From NCBI GenBank assembly GCA_030340625.1, contig JAOPHQ010003138.1, positions 186,001 to 250,000 on the forward strand: a stretch of DNA of 64,000 nucleotides, given 5' to 3'. The notes beneath the pieces were generated by a model that searched no databases, had not been told where the DNA came from, and saw only the letters and a list, made by a program, of their open reading frames with translations. How positions within the stretch are numbered: position 1 is the first letter of the stretch; every line of letters starts with the position of its first letter. A program made the translations under genes and the position numbers. Shown here in pieces: positions 45,654 to 57,019 of this stretch. Origin of the DNA: Merluccius polli. Its lineage: Eukaryota > Chordata > Actinopteri > Gadiformes > Merlucciidae.

Positions 45654-46558
45654 GTTCCAGACACCCGCCTGCCATATGATGTCATTACACCCCAGCCACT
45701 TGGGCTTCAGTCGACACCGGCAGTCAACTGGCACACGAGGTGCTCGTCTTTTTGAACAGCTCCAATCAGCCAGGTTCAAGAGTAAGGGTACGCTGCCATT
45801 TAGTGGCCAATTAGATCGCTCTGTTCCCAGACCCTCCAGGAAGCCACTGGTTGGTGTTGTTGTGTGTTATTTTTGTGTCGCTTTATGTTTGTTTCTCAGA
45901 AGGGGACAGACTATAAAGACAAATTACATTTAAGCATTGCTAAATGTCTTTCACCTAGTATATAATAGTATAATAGTTTTATACTGGTTGTTTACTGAAA
46001 GGTATCTTACCTGTTACTGATCTAGACAAGAATGCGGTAATATTACAGTATTGATATTAAGTATATGTAACACCTACAAATGTGAAAACAGATTGTAAAT
46101 GCGATCAAATTCTGGCTATTTGAATTTCCCGGACAAAGTTCAGTTTTTTTAGCTGCTGCTCTTTCTCTATTTTATTCTTTCTCTATTTTATTGTGTTCCA
46201 CCATCTCTACAGACATGCTGGTTAGACTAATTGGTGACCCCAACATCTCCCAGTAGTAGTTATGTATGCTTATGTGTGAGCCAGCCATGGATGGATCTTG
46301 TTCACAATGTCTCAGTTTTTAATGCTGACAGTTAGTGGAAGCCTTTAACCCTGAAATGGAGCACGAAGGATGATGTTGCAAGTGAAGTAAAATAAGAATT
46401 AGAGTATCTTAGAAATAGCTGAACATTCATATTTTCAACAACACAGTATATTAAGAACACAGTTTAAATGACAATTTTGATTAGTATTACTAATATTATA
46501 TATCTTTATGTATTAGACTGCTAAAATCATCAGACCACAATCAGTGACTGCCGTCACT
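45654..46558. other. No gene seen
   Basis: AT-rich spacer without domain-bearing ORFs. Confidence 0.55.
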
Positions 46559-46839
46559 ATAAAGTCCCTGTAAAGCAAAAGTAAATGTGTTTTGATTTTG
46601 TCACACCACAGAAATCTTTTTTGTTATTAACCACCCAGCCAAATTTTAATGATTAAACAAGTTGCCAAGTATATAAAATTAGGTTTCAAAATCGTGAAAA
46701 TATAAGCAGCATTCTCTGCTCTGAGACGCTGGGGGCGTGTCCGCTGAAGGAGCTGAAACCACGCCCACTGCCGCACGGAGGGGGCTGGGGGATGAGGTCC
46801 TCTTAAGTGTCAAAAACCACTAGGCCTACGACCTGAAAA

Positions 46840-47052
46840 ATGGACGCTCCTTCTAGTAGTGTTATTAGACTTGTGCAGCCGTACATGTTAGAGCCACCAG
46901 AGCCAGAGTCCACATCCTATCCTTCACTCCTCATTTGCATGCAGTTGTGTTCTCTTCTACTTTATGCAAATCCGGGGCATCCGGCGATACTCACCGCCTC
47001 TGGAAACTTCTCAAAAACTTTTAAACTAACCATTGTCGATCTAAAACAATAA
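46840..47052 (+). pseudogene. Transposon ORF remnant with VQPYMLEP motif
   Basis: A 70-residue frame opening MDAPSSSVIRLVQPYMLEPP. From memory the QPYxFEP-type opening is common at the N-terminus of P2X7-like transposon proteins, which would agree with the remnant at 24.7 kb. Nothing of the cysteine-rich core follows. Confidence 0.4.
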
Positions 47053-47410
47053 CAGGTTCAGCAACTGCATGGCTTATTTTTTTTACTTATTACTTATAAA
47101 ATGTTTTCAGAAAAACATTCTATTGTACTATTTAGCTGTTAAATGAGATCGTTTGTGAGGCGGCCGCCACGTTGGTCCGATTTGAAATCCGGAAGCAGAC
47201 AGCACACAACTGAATCAGTTGCAGCCAATCAGGTGCAGCCAGGAAGTGTTTACGCGGGCAACAAAAAACGAGCTATGGATGAAGCCGTGTTCTATGGCGA
47301 GAACACGATAACTTAGCTAATTAGTATGCAAGAATTCGCTCCCTGATTGGTTCGATCCTTGAAGCATGCTATTTCCGTTTCCTACAGTCATAGCGTAGCC
47401 GGGACATTTC

Positions 47411-47493
47411 CCTAACCATAACCCTAACCATAACCCTAACCCTAACCCTAACCATAACCATAACCCTAACCCTAACCATAACCCTAACCCTAA
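47411..47493. repeat. Telomere-like CCCTAA/CCATAA array
   Basis: About fourteen six-base units of CCCTAA and CCATAA mixed, as at 9.5 kb but in a different transposon. Confidence 0.9.
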
Positions 47494-48352
47494 TCATTAA
47501 AACGCAACCTGAATCATTAAAACGTGAACAAACATCGAAAAAACAGAAGTAGACCTACCTCTCTCCCGCACGCAGGCCATCACAACGCGCAGGTGCATCA
47601 TGAGAACCAATGAAGAAGCCCGATTCTTAACATGTTCTGAGTACCGTGTTCTCGGTATCTGAAATACCTCCAAAAAACCCAGCGTAATGCGCTCTAGTTG
47701 TTATATAGTGTTAGGGGCTCCAGTGCGTCATTGACCCATCATTAAGCCCCACCCAAAACATTCCTGAACACAAAAATTGTGAAAAACAGAAAAACTAACT
47801 CCACAATTAAGTATTACATTCTTGTTGTTTTCAGCAATTACTTCCTAATATGTGTAATTAAACAAATCTCTGAATTTGGACATTAAAAATGTGGACATTT
47901 ACAGGGACATTAAGAACGGTCTGTCCACACCACTGAATCCTCTCTGGCTGTGAGCAATCAGAAACGGGGTGTATTATTAAACGCTTAATAAAGAGAGAGC
48001 CAGCTCTTCATGTGTTCCCACCGGTCACTGACCCCGTGAATGCCACCTTTAAGTGATTCATTTATCTGATTCCTCGGCTTTCTACTCAGACCAGATGGAG
48101 ACGACAGACAGGATGTTCTTTTCTCTTCTGTTCTTCTCTGAGACGCCGTCTGTTACAGTCCCGTATGCCCGGGAGAAGACTTATTTTCCTAATTAGGTGG
48201 AAGAGCGTTGTTTCCAGCTTGGAGGTTTAAGAGAAAAGACGTATTTTTAACAAAACCCTTTCTTCCTTGCTGCCAGTTGATGAACAGCGTATGAGTTGTG
48301 ACTGGTGTCGAGGGCCCATATGTTGTGTTTACTTTCTGAAAAAAATACCATT

Positions 48353-48353
48353 C

Positions 48354-48433
<80 letters not shown>
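48353..48433. repeat. (CT)n microsatellite
   Basis: About 38 CT units with early CTGT interruptions. Confidence 0.95.
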
Positions 48434-48437
<4 letters not shown>

Positions 48438-48559
48438 AAAATAAGCATATATTGCTGTTTGGTTTTCCCCCTGCAGTACATTTAGGCTCTCATAGCAGAT
48501 TTGGCTCTAAGTGAGGATACAGCACAACAAGACTTGGACTATAACACTTGTTATGACCC

Positions 48560-48682
48560 ATAACACTAGTTATGGGTCTGCTCCTTTATGTACCAGGACA
48601 CGGGTAGTCGACTCAACTAGTGAAGATAAGTCTACTACGTGTGTCCTGGTACATAAAATGAACAGACCCATAATTAGTGTTA
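48560..48682. mobile_element. Small fold-back element
   Basis: Arms 48560-48601 and 48640-48682 are inverted copies (TGTACCAGGACAC and complement; TAACACTAGTTATGGGTCTG and a near-complement) with one small indel, around a 38-base loop. The ends and target duplication are unclear. Confidence 0.75.
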
Positions 48683-49783
48683 TAATAATTAATTAGCGAC
48701 ACCTGTGCTTGTCCTACGATGACGCCTCTGTGAAACGGATCTATTAGCCCAACAAAGTGAGTTGAAACACTCCCTTGTCAGCTAGCAAACACAGCCAGAC
48801 ACAGACTAATGCAAAATAACTGGAAAGGCAACCAGAAACACTTCATTCAGTAGAATCAACATCATCCTGACACCTCTAGCCGTGGTTGTGGTGGTGAGAG
48901 CTGCTGACAAGAGCTGGAAAGACTGCGGTACTTGAGTCAAGTAAAAGCAGGCATTTTAGCTGACTTTATACAAAATATCACATTGATCTTTGACACTTTA
49001 CATTACAGCGTCCATTACAGTGTAATTACACATGTAATAAGCATGTGCTTAATATGTAATAATGTTATGGAACAGTTTAACCCTCACTTTGTTTTGCCTA
49101 TTCCTAACCTGTAGTTACATAACATAAGTATGTGTTGTTACATGTTGCTACATTGCTGAGGACAGATCAAAAGTAATAAGAGTGATTTATTTGGTCAAAT
49201 AAGACTACATCATAAGCATTTAGTACCCCAATAAACGGTACATTTAACAAGGTTTATGAGTACTTTATTACCATACAGTTAGTCATTAGAATTACATTTT
49301 TGATTCAAAAGTCTCTGACTTTGTGAGTCTTTTACTTTTCCCAAAGCACTTTAACTTTGTATCTAAGTATAAACAAATTGGATGAGCACATTTTCCACAA
49401 CTTTCAAGTCATTCTTAGTGTCTGTCATTTTAAGATCATGCCACATTCTATGACACCGTATATTGTTTTTTTATATTAAATCGTGATGAGATTGCTTAGA
49501 ACTTTGCACAATATTAAATACTATATTTCTATTTGAGAGTCAGATATAATGTAAAACAATGCTCTGAAACATTTAATGTCAGGGGACAGAAGACCCTTCA
49601 TCTTCTTTCAGATCATTATCAAACTAAACATTACACTCAATTCTGTCACTGTGTTGGAACGTATACTAGATTAAAAAGAAATTCTGCGACATTCAGATCA
49701 AAACCTCTGTGGCTTAATCTCTTGGTAATACGTCATTCAAGACGTAATCCTGTGTTCCTTAAAATTGGGTTTCCTAAAAATAG

Positions 49784-49822
<39 letters not shown>

Positions 49823-50402
49823 GTCTCCACTGATAAAAGGAGCATCATCCATTAGGGAGCGAGAGCACATGGATTAGCATTTTACAATAGCTGCTCTGTA
49901 CCGGAGATGCGCATAAAAGATTTAATAGAGAGACAAAATGTGTTTTACACGGGAAAGAGAAGAAGATTATGCGAGTCTCTTGGAGACGGCTGAAGACCAT
50001 GGAGGTGGGGGGGGGGGGGGGGGGGGGGGTTATTGGTCAGGGGAACAAGGGAATGAAGTTAAAGCTGGTATCGAGGCGCGGCAATGTATATTGCCAGCAC
50101 TTGTACAAACAAATCTGAATGGGTGAAACTGAGATTAAACTGCTGTCCCCTGGTGCTAGTTAAGAAAAGCTAAATGTTAGCGCTCACCTTGGTGCCTTCA
50201 ATTGGTTCTTATAACCAAACATTTGACATGTTTACTGCAAAATTCTTGGTCAGAGTCCATGAAAAGAATAACAAAGCAAAACAAAAGATACATTTTCAAA
50301 AGTCTAGGCTAAAACAAATTACACATGTACATGCTCTATTCACCAGGATAAGAAATACTAGTATTGCTTATGCATTTATTGTTCATTGTGTAAATAAATG
50401 CT

Positions 50403-50650
50403 GACGTTTGGCCTTTCCACTAAAGCTCTTCAACAACAACAGCTCGAACATTTCAGCCACAACAAACTACGACCTCTTCACCTTTATAATGGCACGGCCT
50501 TCATTCCCCCTCCTCCGTAGAGGAGTGAGAGTGGGAAGTTTGTCCCATGGCTTGATTTGTCTTCCAATAAGAGGCTATTGTTTGGCCAATTAGGACACAC
50601 ACAAATTGACTGAGAAACTAAACCAAGGTGTCCCTGCAACACCATGAGGT
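50403..50650. repeat. Dispersed repeat pair, copy 1
   Basis: About 230 bp similar in the same orientation to 58316-58575. Shared blocks include ACGACCTCTTCACCTTTATAATGGCAC and TTTGGCCA(A/C)TTAGGAC. The pair flanks the Gypsy element at a spacing of 7.9 kb. Confidence 0.75.
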
Positions 50651-50838
50651 ACAGGTGGTGTTCCTACTGTCAGAGACATGTTATAACCCCCCGTCACGCA
50701 TCTCCACCAGAGTGAACACAAACCCATGGTAAAGATGGATCTACTGTATTTTGCTATTTGAAAAATCTGCTATTTGGTTATGAGTAGTTTGTTTCTCTAT
50801 AGAGATTATATATAGAGAGAGATTAGATATATTAGATA

Positions 50839-50840
<2 letters not shown>

Positions 50841-50917
<77 letters not shown>
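50841..50917. repeat. (TA)n microsatellite
   Basis: About 38 uninterrupted TA units, able to extrude cruciforms. Confidence 0.97.
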
Positions 50918-50918
<1 letters not shown>

Positions 50919-52036
50919 CCATTTGCTTTTAATGATAGACATTTCATGGGTACATCTGCATAGAACCCGTTCCTATAAATTACTTCTTGTATTTTTTCTC
51001 TTGCTGTTGCATTCAGAGATGTTGTTAGGCCTACAAAATGTGATGAATCAATAAGATACAATCTCTAAAGAATTGCATAATGTTACAATCAAAACCTTGA
51101 AATCCACAGTGTATTATGGGTAAATGGTTATGTGGAGTGGAGGCATATGATTTGCATCTTCGAGACACAAACCATATGCAACAACATTAAAATCCCCTGC
51201 ATCATAACATTATCCATGCCAATAAAATGCAGAAGCATGGCTCTTGAAATGAACAGGCATCAAGTGAATTATAAAAAATGAAAAACAGAACTGTACCAAA
51301 TCCAATTTGTGAGACGGTGTCTTTTCTCTGATTATATGCATTCAGTCCTCCTTTATTTGCCATCCAGCCCATTCTGTACAAGCTTGTATCTGTGCATGCT
51401 GTGTGTGTGTGTGCTCTTATTCTCCCCATGCACATCAGTGTTTGACCAGCATTGTTTTCCCATCTGCGAGCGTGCATGTTGCGCATTCCACACCACCCAA
51501 AATAACACAAAAAAACACACAATTGAATTGGGTTTGTATCTGCAGTGTGTTTGTGTGTCTCGTACAGTAAACTATGTCCGTGATGAGCGGACCGTCTCTT
51601 CTCTCTGTCAGGCTGCGTTTCTGCACTCCTCCGAGACGAAGCGAGTCAAATCAACCGTTCCTCTCCGCACCCTCGCCCCTGATGTTCGCCCTCCTCCTAT
51701 TAACCTGGAGTACCGCAGCACCCTTACCTCTGACTCATTCTTTAGCTCTCTCCCTCGTCTCCCTCTCCCACTGATAGGTGCTTTTATAATAGAATAACAA
51801 CATATTCTGTATACTTATTCTGTTCTAATGATGATACATCTATTTCTATTTTTTTGTGTCTCCTCAATTCACTCTGCAGTGTGGGACATTCCTTTCGCTG
51901 AGAGTTAAGGTAAAGGAGGTTAGCTTCTGACAGAAGTCAAGGATGCCCTTCATTAGTTAGGGTTTACAATGGACTACCTTGCAGAAATACTCAGTATCAA
52001 ACATGTCTTCGGTTTCACTGGGTTGTCATTATCTAT

Positions 52037-52423
52037 TGTGACAACCCGCTCCCCACCAGGGGGATCCGGGGGCTAGTGGTGGACGGCGTGTACCGCCGCC
52101 ATCCACCAGCCGGTGGCAGAGAGCACCACTTTCCTCCCCGTCATCAGCCAGATGGGGAACACCTGGCCGGGGGGAGGAAAAGAGCGGGCGGACATCTTAA
52201 AAGGCGGCTGAAGACTCACTCCAGGAGGAGGAGGAACAACGGTCCAGGAGAAGGCCGTTGATACAGACAATAATACTCGTGGCTCACGGAGAGTCCATAG
52301 TATAGTTTATGTATTTTCTGTTCACTGTGCTATGTGTGAATAAATGCCTATTAAGGCTTAACCTGGATCCAGTGCGTGGTACTTATCGTGAGAACACAGA
52401 CATTGGTGAACCGGGTTGCCACA
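52037..52423 (+). repeat. 5' LTR
   Basis: 387 bp, TG...CA. Contains AATAAA at 52339-52344. Compared by eye with the 3' LTR: about eight substitutions and one 2-bp indel, i.e. about 2% divergence. Confidence 0.95.
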
Positions 52424-52424
52424 T

Positions 52425-52442
52425 ATGGTGGAGAATGCGGGC
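52425..52442 (+). promoter_or_regulatory. Putative primer-binding site
   Basis: ATGGTGGAGAATGCGGGC directly after the LTR is where a tRNA primer would pair. I cannot name the tRNA. Confidence 0.4.
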
Positions 52443-52488
52443 ATTGTGAACCCACTACGACTCACGGTAGAGTACCCGCCCACCCATC

Positions 52489-54006
52489 ATGCAGAACCCA
52501 GACGGGGCCGCCGCCGCCCAGCGACAGCAGCAGCTACAAGGGCAGGCCGTATCCCACTATACAGCGGGATACGGCGGAGAGTCTTGCCCTGCTCCGTGAA
52601 GCGGTGCTCCGACTCACCCAGCACGCTGTCTGCGACTCCCCGACCACCGCACCGACCAGTCGGCTCACCAAGCTCGGCCCAGATGACGACATGGAGGCAT
52701 ACTTGGAGGTGTTTGAGCGGACCGCCCGGAGGGAGAGCTGGCCGGAGGACCAGTGGGCCCACATCCTGTCGCCTTTCCTCACCGGACCCGCACAGCAGGC
52801 GAGCCAGGACCTTTCGGCCGAGATCGCCAGCCAGTATCCACCTCAAACAGGCTATACTGGCCTACTATGGGCACAACCTCGCGGCCAGGGCCCAACGCTT
52901 CCACGACTGGCGATTCGACATCAGGGGTCCGGTACGGACACAGATCGCCCAGCATGGCCGCCTAGTGTGGTGGCTGGCAACAGGCGAGGGACCCAGCCCT
53001 GCTGGACCGGGTACTCATAGACAATACCATTCGCCAGCTTCCGCCAGATGCACGGAGGATCCTGGCCCACCATCACCCCGACACGGTGGATGATCTGGTC
53101 CGGCAGCTGGAGAACTGGCAGGTGGCCCAGCAGCTGAGCGCCAGTCCCCAGACCACCCCTCGACCTACAGAGACCCGCCGAGACCGACGGGGACCCACGA
53201 CCTCGCCACAGACACCACCACTGGAACCGCCGATCGTGGCCCAGGAGGGCCGCGAGGGGAGGCGGTGCTACACCTGCGGCCAGACCGGCCATATAGCCCG
53301 ATACTGTACCGGAGACCGGGATGTGTCGATGCCGTCGGCCTACGTGGACGAGGGGACGCGCCGACCCTGCATGCTGGCCACCTGTTTGGCGCAGGGGCTG
53401 ACCGGGGTCCCGAAAATACCAGCACGGGTCATGAACCGGGACACGCAGGCTCTCCTGGACACTGGCAGCGTGGTAACCCTTCTCCGCCCCGACCTGGCGG
53501 GGGGAAAGGAGGGGGAACCGATGGAGGTCGCCTGCGTACACGGGGACACCCGTACCTACGGGACCTGCCACGTGGTCGTCCGGACCCCCTACGGGGTGTT
53601 CACTGCCAGGGCGGGGATTGTTCCCCACCTGCCGGTACCGCTCCTGATCTGGAGGGATTGCCCGATATTCCATCGGCTGTGGAATCCAGAGCGGGGATCC
53701 CGGACCCGGAGAGAGCCTCCCCGCCGAGTGGGGAGGATGGCTCGACCGGCCTACGGGGCCACGCGGGTCCCGACGACCCCGGGGGAGTCGACGGCAGAGG
53801 ACCAGGGGTCTGAGGGGAACGGGCCCTCACCACCGGGTTCCCCGATCCCCACGGCAGGGGGGTCCGCCCGATCCGGATCGCAGGGGCCTCTCCCAGGCAC
53901 CACGGACACCCTGACGGCGTCCGAGCGGAACGACCCACCCGAGGGGCCCGAGAGTTCCCCCCCTCACCGAGTTCTCGGACTTCTTACAGGGGGGGGTGGG
54001 GGGTAG
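52489..54006 (+). pseudogene. Gypsy gag and aspartic protease, frame-broken
   Basis: The ATG at 52489 starts a Gln-rich leader. The gag body then changes frame at least three times (near 52570, 52840 and 52960). From about 52960 one frame stays open to 54005. It has a CCHC zinc knuckle, CYTCGQTGHIARYC (53268-53309), and a retropepsin-type active site, ALLDTGSVVTLL (about 53445-53480). Gag packages RNA and the protease cleaves the polyprotein. The frame ends in a Gly run at the deletion junction. Confidence 0.85.
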
Positions 54007-55175
54007 TGGTCCCGCGACCGTACGTCAGCAAGGTGCTGTTTATGGCCCACACACACCTCCTGGGAGCACATCTGGGCATGGACAAAACCCGGGACCGGGT
54101 CTTAGCCAGGTTTTACTGGCCGGGGGTAAAGTGGGATGTAGAGCAGTATTGCCAGGCGTGTCCCGAGTGCCAGCGGGTAGCCCCTAGAGCCACGGTCAGA
54201 AACCCCCTCATTCCCATGCCCATCATAGAGACCCCGTTCGACCGGATAGCCCTTGACATTGTGGGGCCCCTCCCCAAGACCAGCCGGGGACACCGGTATA
54301 TCCTGGTGCTGGTGGACTACGCCACCCGGTACCCAGAAGCCCTACCCCTACGCGCGGCCACAGCTAAGGCGGTAGCCAAGGAGCTCATGCTACTGTTTAG
54401 CCAGGTGGGGATAGCACGGGAGGTACTGACCGATCAGGGCTCATGTTTTATGTCCCGTGTCATGAAAGAATTGCTTAGCCTTCTCCAGGTCAAGCAGCTC
54501 CGGACATCGCTGTATCACCCCCAGACGGATGGCCTGGTGGAGCGGTTCAACAAGACATTAAAACAAATGCTGAAGAAAACCATGGACACCGACGGGAAGA
54601 ACTGGGACCAGCTACTGCCCCATGTCCTGTTCGCCGTACGGGAGGTGCCCCAGGCCTCCACCGGGTTTTCGCCGTTCGAGCTGCTCTACGGGAGAAGGCC
54701 CCGGGGAATCTTAGACCTCGCCAAGGAGACGTGGGAGAGCCAGCCATCCCCCCATCACACCACGCTGGACCATGTGGAACAGGTGAAGGACTGCATGGCC
54801 CAAGTGTGGCCCATCGTCCGAGACCACCTCCGGCGAGCACAGCAGGCCCAGCTGTGCATCTTCCGGCCAGGCGACCTGGTATTTGTCCTGGTTCCCACGG
54901 CGGAGTGCAAATTCCTGGCCAAATGGCAGGGACCATACGAGGTGAAGGAGTGTGACAACCCGCTCCCCACCAGGGGGATCCGGGGGCTAGTGGTGGACGG
55001 CGGGTACCGCCGCCATCCACTAGCCGGCGGCAGAGAGCACCACTTTCCTCCCCGTCATCAGCTAGATGGGGAACACCTGGCCGGGGGGAGGAAAAGAGCG
55101 GGCGGACATCTTAAAAGGCGGCCGAAGACTCACTCCAGGAGGAGGAGGAACAACGGTCCAGGAGAAGGCCGTTGA
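54006..55175 (+). pseudogene. Gypsy pol: integrase region only
   Basis: A 389-residue open frame. An HHCC zinc domain comes first (HTHLLGAHLG...CQACPECQ). The DDE core follows: Asp in LDIVGPLPKT, Asp in LTDQGSCF, and Glu in DGLVERFNKTLKQ. Then comes a C-terminal segment near FRPGDLVFVLVP, typical of the integrase DNA-binding end. The frame runs through the LTR boundary (54951) and stops inside the LTR at 55175. It lacks its own start and the upstream RT/RNase H, so it is not a complete pol although the integrase catalytic residues are intact. Confidence 0.92.
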
Positions 55176-55335
55176 TACAGACGACAATACTCGTGGCTCA
55201 CGGAGTCCATAGTATAGTTTATGTATTTTCTGTTCACTGTGCTATGTGTGAATAAATGCCTATTAAGGCTTAACCTGGATCCAGTGCGTGGTACTTACCG
55301 TGAGAACACAGACATTGGTGAACCGGGTTGCCACA
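54951..55335 (+). repeat. 3' LTR
   Basis: 385 bp. Its first 225 bases are read as the C-terminus of the pol frame. AATAAA lies near 55250. Confidence 0.95.
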
Positions 55336-55439
55336 CTATGTAGTGCTCATCGGACTGGGCAGGAGGCCTAAAAATGGATCACCATCATTGCATGATGTTG
55401 TCAAGTATAAATACACCTTGTGTAGAATGGGATGTTGGA

Positions 55440-56115
55440 GACTGAAGCAGCTCAGCTGTACCAATCAGCCCCATTTCCACATTGCTCCTTTATCGCAATA
55501 TTGCTACAAAATGGTCTTGCTCTCACATTTTGAGAGTCTGGCTGTACCCCATATCATAATAAACCGCTTGAACTGCAAATCTACTGCGACTTCTTCAACT
55601 CGTCTTCAACTTCATCCAAACTGCCTTCTCTCGCCCCCCCCCCCCCCCCCTCTTGGAGGCAACCCTATTAGTGTTGGCCCGGGAGACAGTGGAGAGATAG
55701 AAGAGCGAAGAGCAGGGGAGGCTGTTAGGTCTGAGAGCTGGAGCTGCTCACATCAGAACAGAACGCCTCGTTCTCTAGGGGTCGCAGCGGGGTCGCGTCC
55801 ACAGATTACCCGTAATTACCTGGGACATTTCCTTCATAACCACCCAAGTAGCAATCACAGACAAAGGGTTGAGATTTTTTTGTGTTGTTTCTTTGTGTCT
55901 CTGTGATGTGCAATCAAATTAGCGTGATTGTTTTTTTTGCATTTTATTTTTATTTCCATTTTATTGTGGAAGGTTCTGAGAGTATGCGCGACATTGGCCG
56001 TGTCACGGGTGACCTATATAGTGCACTATTTAGAGTGTCACCATTTTGTAGCAATATTGCGATAAAGGAGCAATGTGGAAATGGGGCTGATTGGTACAGC
56101 TGAGCTGCTTCAGTC
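55440..56115. mobile_element. Inverted-repeat element with perfect 75-bp arms
   Basis: 55440-55514 and 56041-56115 are exact inverted copies, containing GCAGCTCAGCTGTACC and its complement. The 526-bp interior has a poly-C run at 55635-55651 and no coding sequence. A TATAGTGCACTATTT palindrome lies beside the right arm. No target duplication is evident directly outside the arms. Confidence 0.85.
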
Positions 56116-56119
56116 GACT

Positions 56120-56473
56120 GTTGATGATCTGACCAATCACAAAATCCTTCAGACTTCATAGCCAATCACATTTATTATATGTGGCCATGCACTTCCGCTA
56201 AAGCACTTCCTGTTAGGATACACTGATGTATCCATGGGCCCCAAGCCTAAGTGTACAAATCTGGTTCCCTATGTAGTGCACTACTTAATACCCATAATGC
56301 ATCACAAAATAAGTGTACAACTGATGTGCACTTGCATACATAGTGTATGCCATCATTGCCTATGGAAATTATTAATTTATTAAAATTATTAATTTATTGT
56401 ATATTTATTTTTTGTTTTTCATTGTCCACATTTGTTAAATTTGATAATAAAGCAGCTAAGTCACAAAATTCAC
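56120..56473. other. No gene seen
   Basis: AT-rich. TATGTAGTGCACTAC near 56273 resembles motifs at 9.9 kb and 56.0 kb. Confidence 0.5.
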
Positions 56474-56477
56474 TTAA

Positions 56478-57011
56478 AGGAACACGCCACCCCCAGGTGA
56501 AATTGGGTCACTCCCCGCAGTCCCTAGAGTTGGATGAGTGAGCCAAAGCGTTTTGTAGCCGACCCAGCCATTGTCCTAATCTAGAAACGCCACGGTTAGC
56601 TTTAGCTTAGCGTAGTCGCTGTATTCCAGAGTGTCCAGCTAGCATATCGTTGCAAAAGTGAATCAAATAACTCAAGATTTGTTATAATTATTTCTCGTAA
56701 CCTGTACACTCACATCGAGTACAAATATCAATGCAAATTTACACAAAGGAATTTACTAGACCAATTTAGATTTGGAACTATTTTCGGGCATAGCACCGGC
56801 AAAGCACCCCTGCCAGGCGCAAGGACACCAGTAGCAGAGAAATGTGTAGTCATGCCGGTGTATTGACGGAAGTTGAGGGTTTTCAGGTGCTGCCTGGTGT
56901 CCTTGCTCATTAGGACAATGGCTGGGTCGGCTACAAAACGCTTTGGCTCACTCATCCAACTCTAGGGACTGCGGGGAGTGACCCAATTTCACCTGGGGGT
57001 GGCGTGTTCCT
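56478..57011. mobile_element. TTAA-type (Kolobok-like) MITE, 534 bp
   Basis: TTAA on both sides (56474-56477, 57012-57015). The ends are AGGAACACGCCACC and its complement. The arms are inverted for about 110 bp (TAGAGTTGGATGAGTGAGCC and complement). No ORF of note. Confidence 0.93.
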
Positions 57012-57019
57012 TTAAAAGT

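Larger units (their letters stand above)
46563..47909. mobile_element. TTAA-type (Kolobok-like) element, degenerate
   Basis: Ends AGTCCCTGTAAA and the complement of TGTCCCTGTAAA. The right flank is TTAA (47910-47913) and the left flank ATAA (46559-46562), one base from TTAA. It carries the short ORF at 46840 and a telomere-like array. Assigned by the target and TIR style only. Confidence 0.65.
48700..52030. other. No gene assigned
   Basis: Contains (CT)n at 49786-49817, (G)n at 50005-50029, a pure (TA)n of about 38 units at 50841-50917 and one half of a dispersed pair at 50403-50650. 51619-51775 is a possible but unrecognised exon (see findings). Confidence 0.5.
52037..55335 (+). mobile_element. 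Gypsy-family LTR retrotransposon, internally deleted
   Basis: 3.3 kb with a 4-bp duplication CTAT (52033-52036, 55336-55339). LTRs of 387 and 385 bp begin TGTGACAACC and end TTGCCACA. The order is gag, zinc knuckle, protease, then integrase. Protease before integrase in one pol is the Gypsy order. The reverse transcriptase and RNase H are entirely missing, with a junction in a G-rich run near 53985-54006. The GC-rich composition stands out from the AT-rich flanks. It cannot move without help, yet the near-identical LTRs show recent insertion. Confidence 0.95.

Noticed and set aside
49533..49877. A 114-codon frame ending in Ser-Leu repeats
   Set aside because: The C-terminal third is a (CT)n tract, and the rest shows no domain or splice context.
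52921..53673. A 250-codon minus-strand frame
   Set aside because: GC-rich shadow of the Gypsy gag/protease region on the opposite strand.
55328..55906. A 192-codon frame after the 3' LTR
   Set aside because: It crosses an LTR end, an inverted-repeat arm and a poly-C run; no domain.
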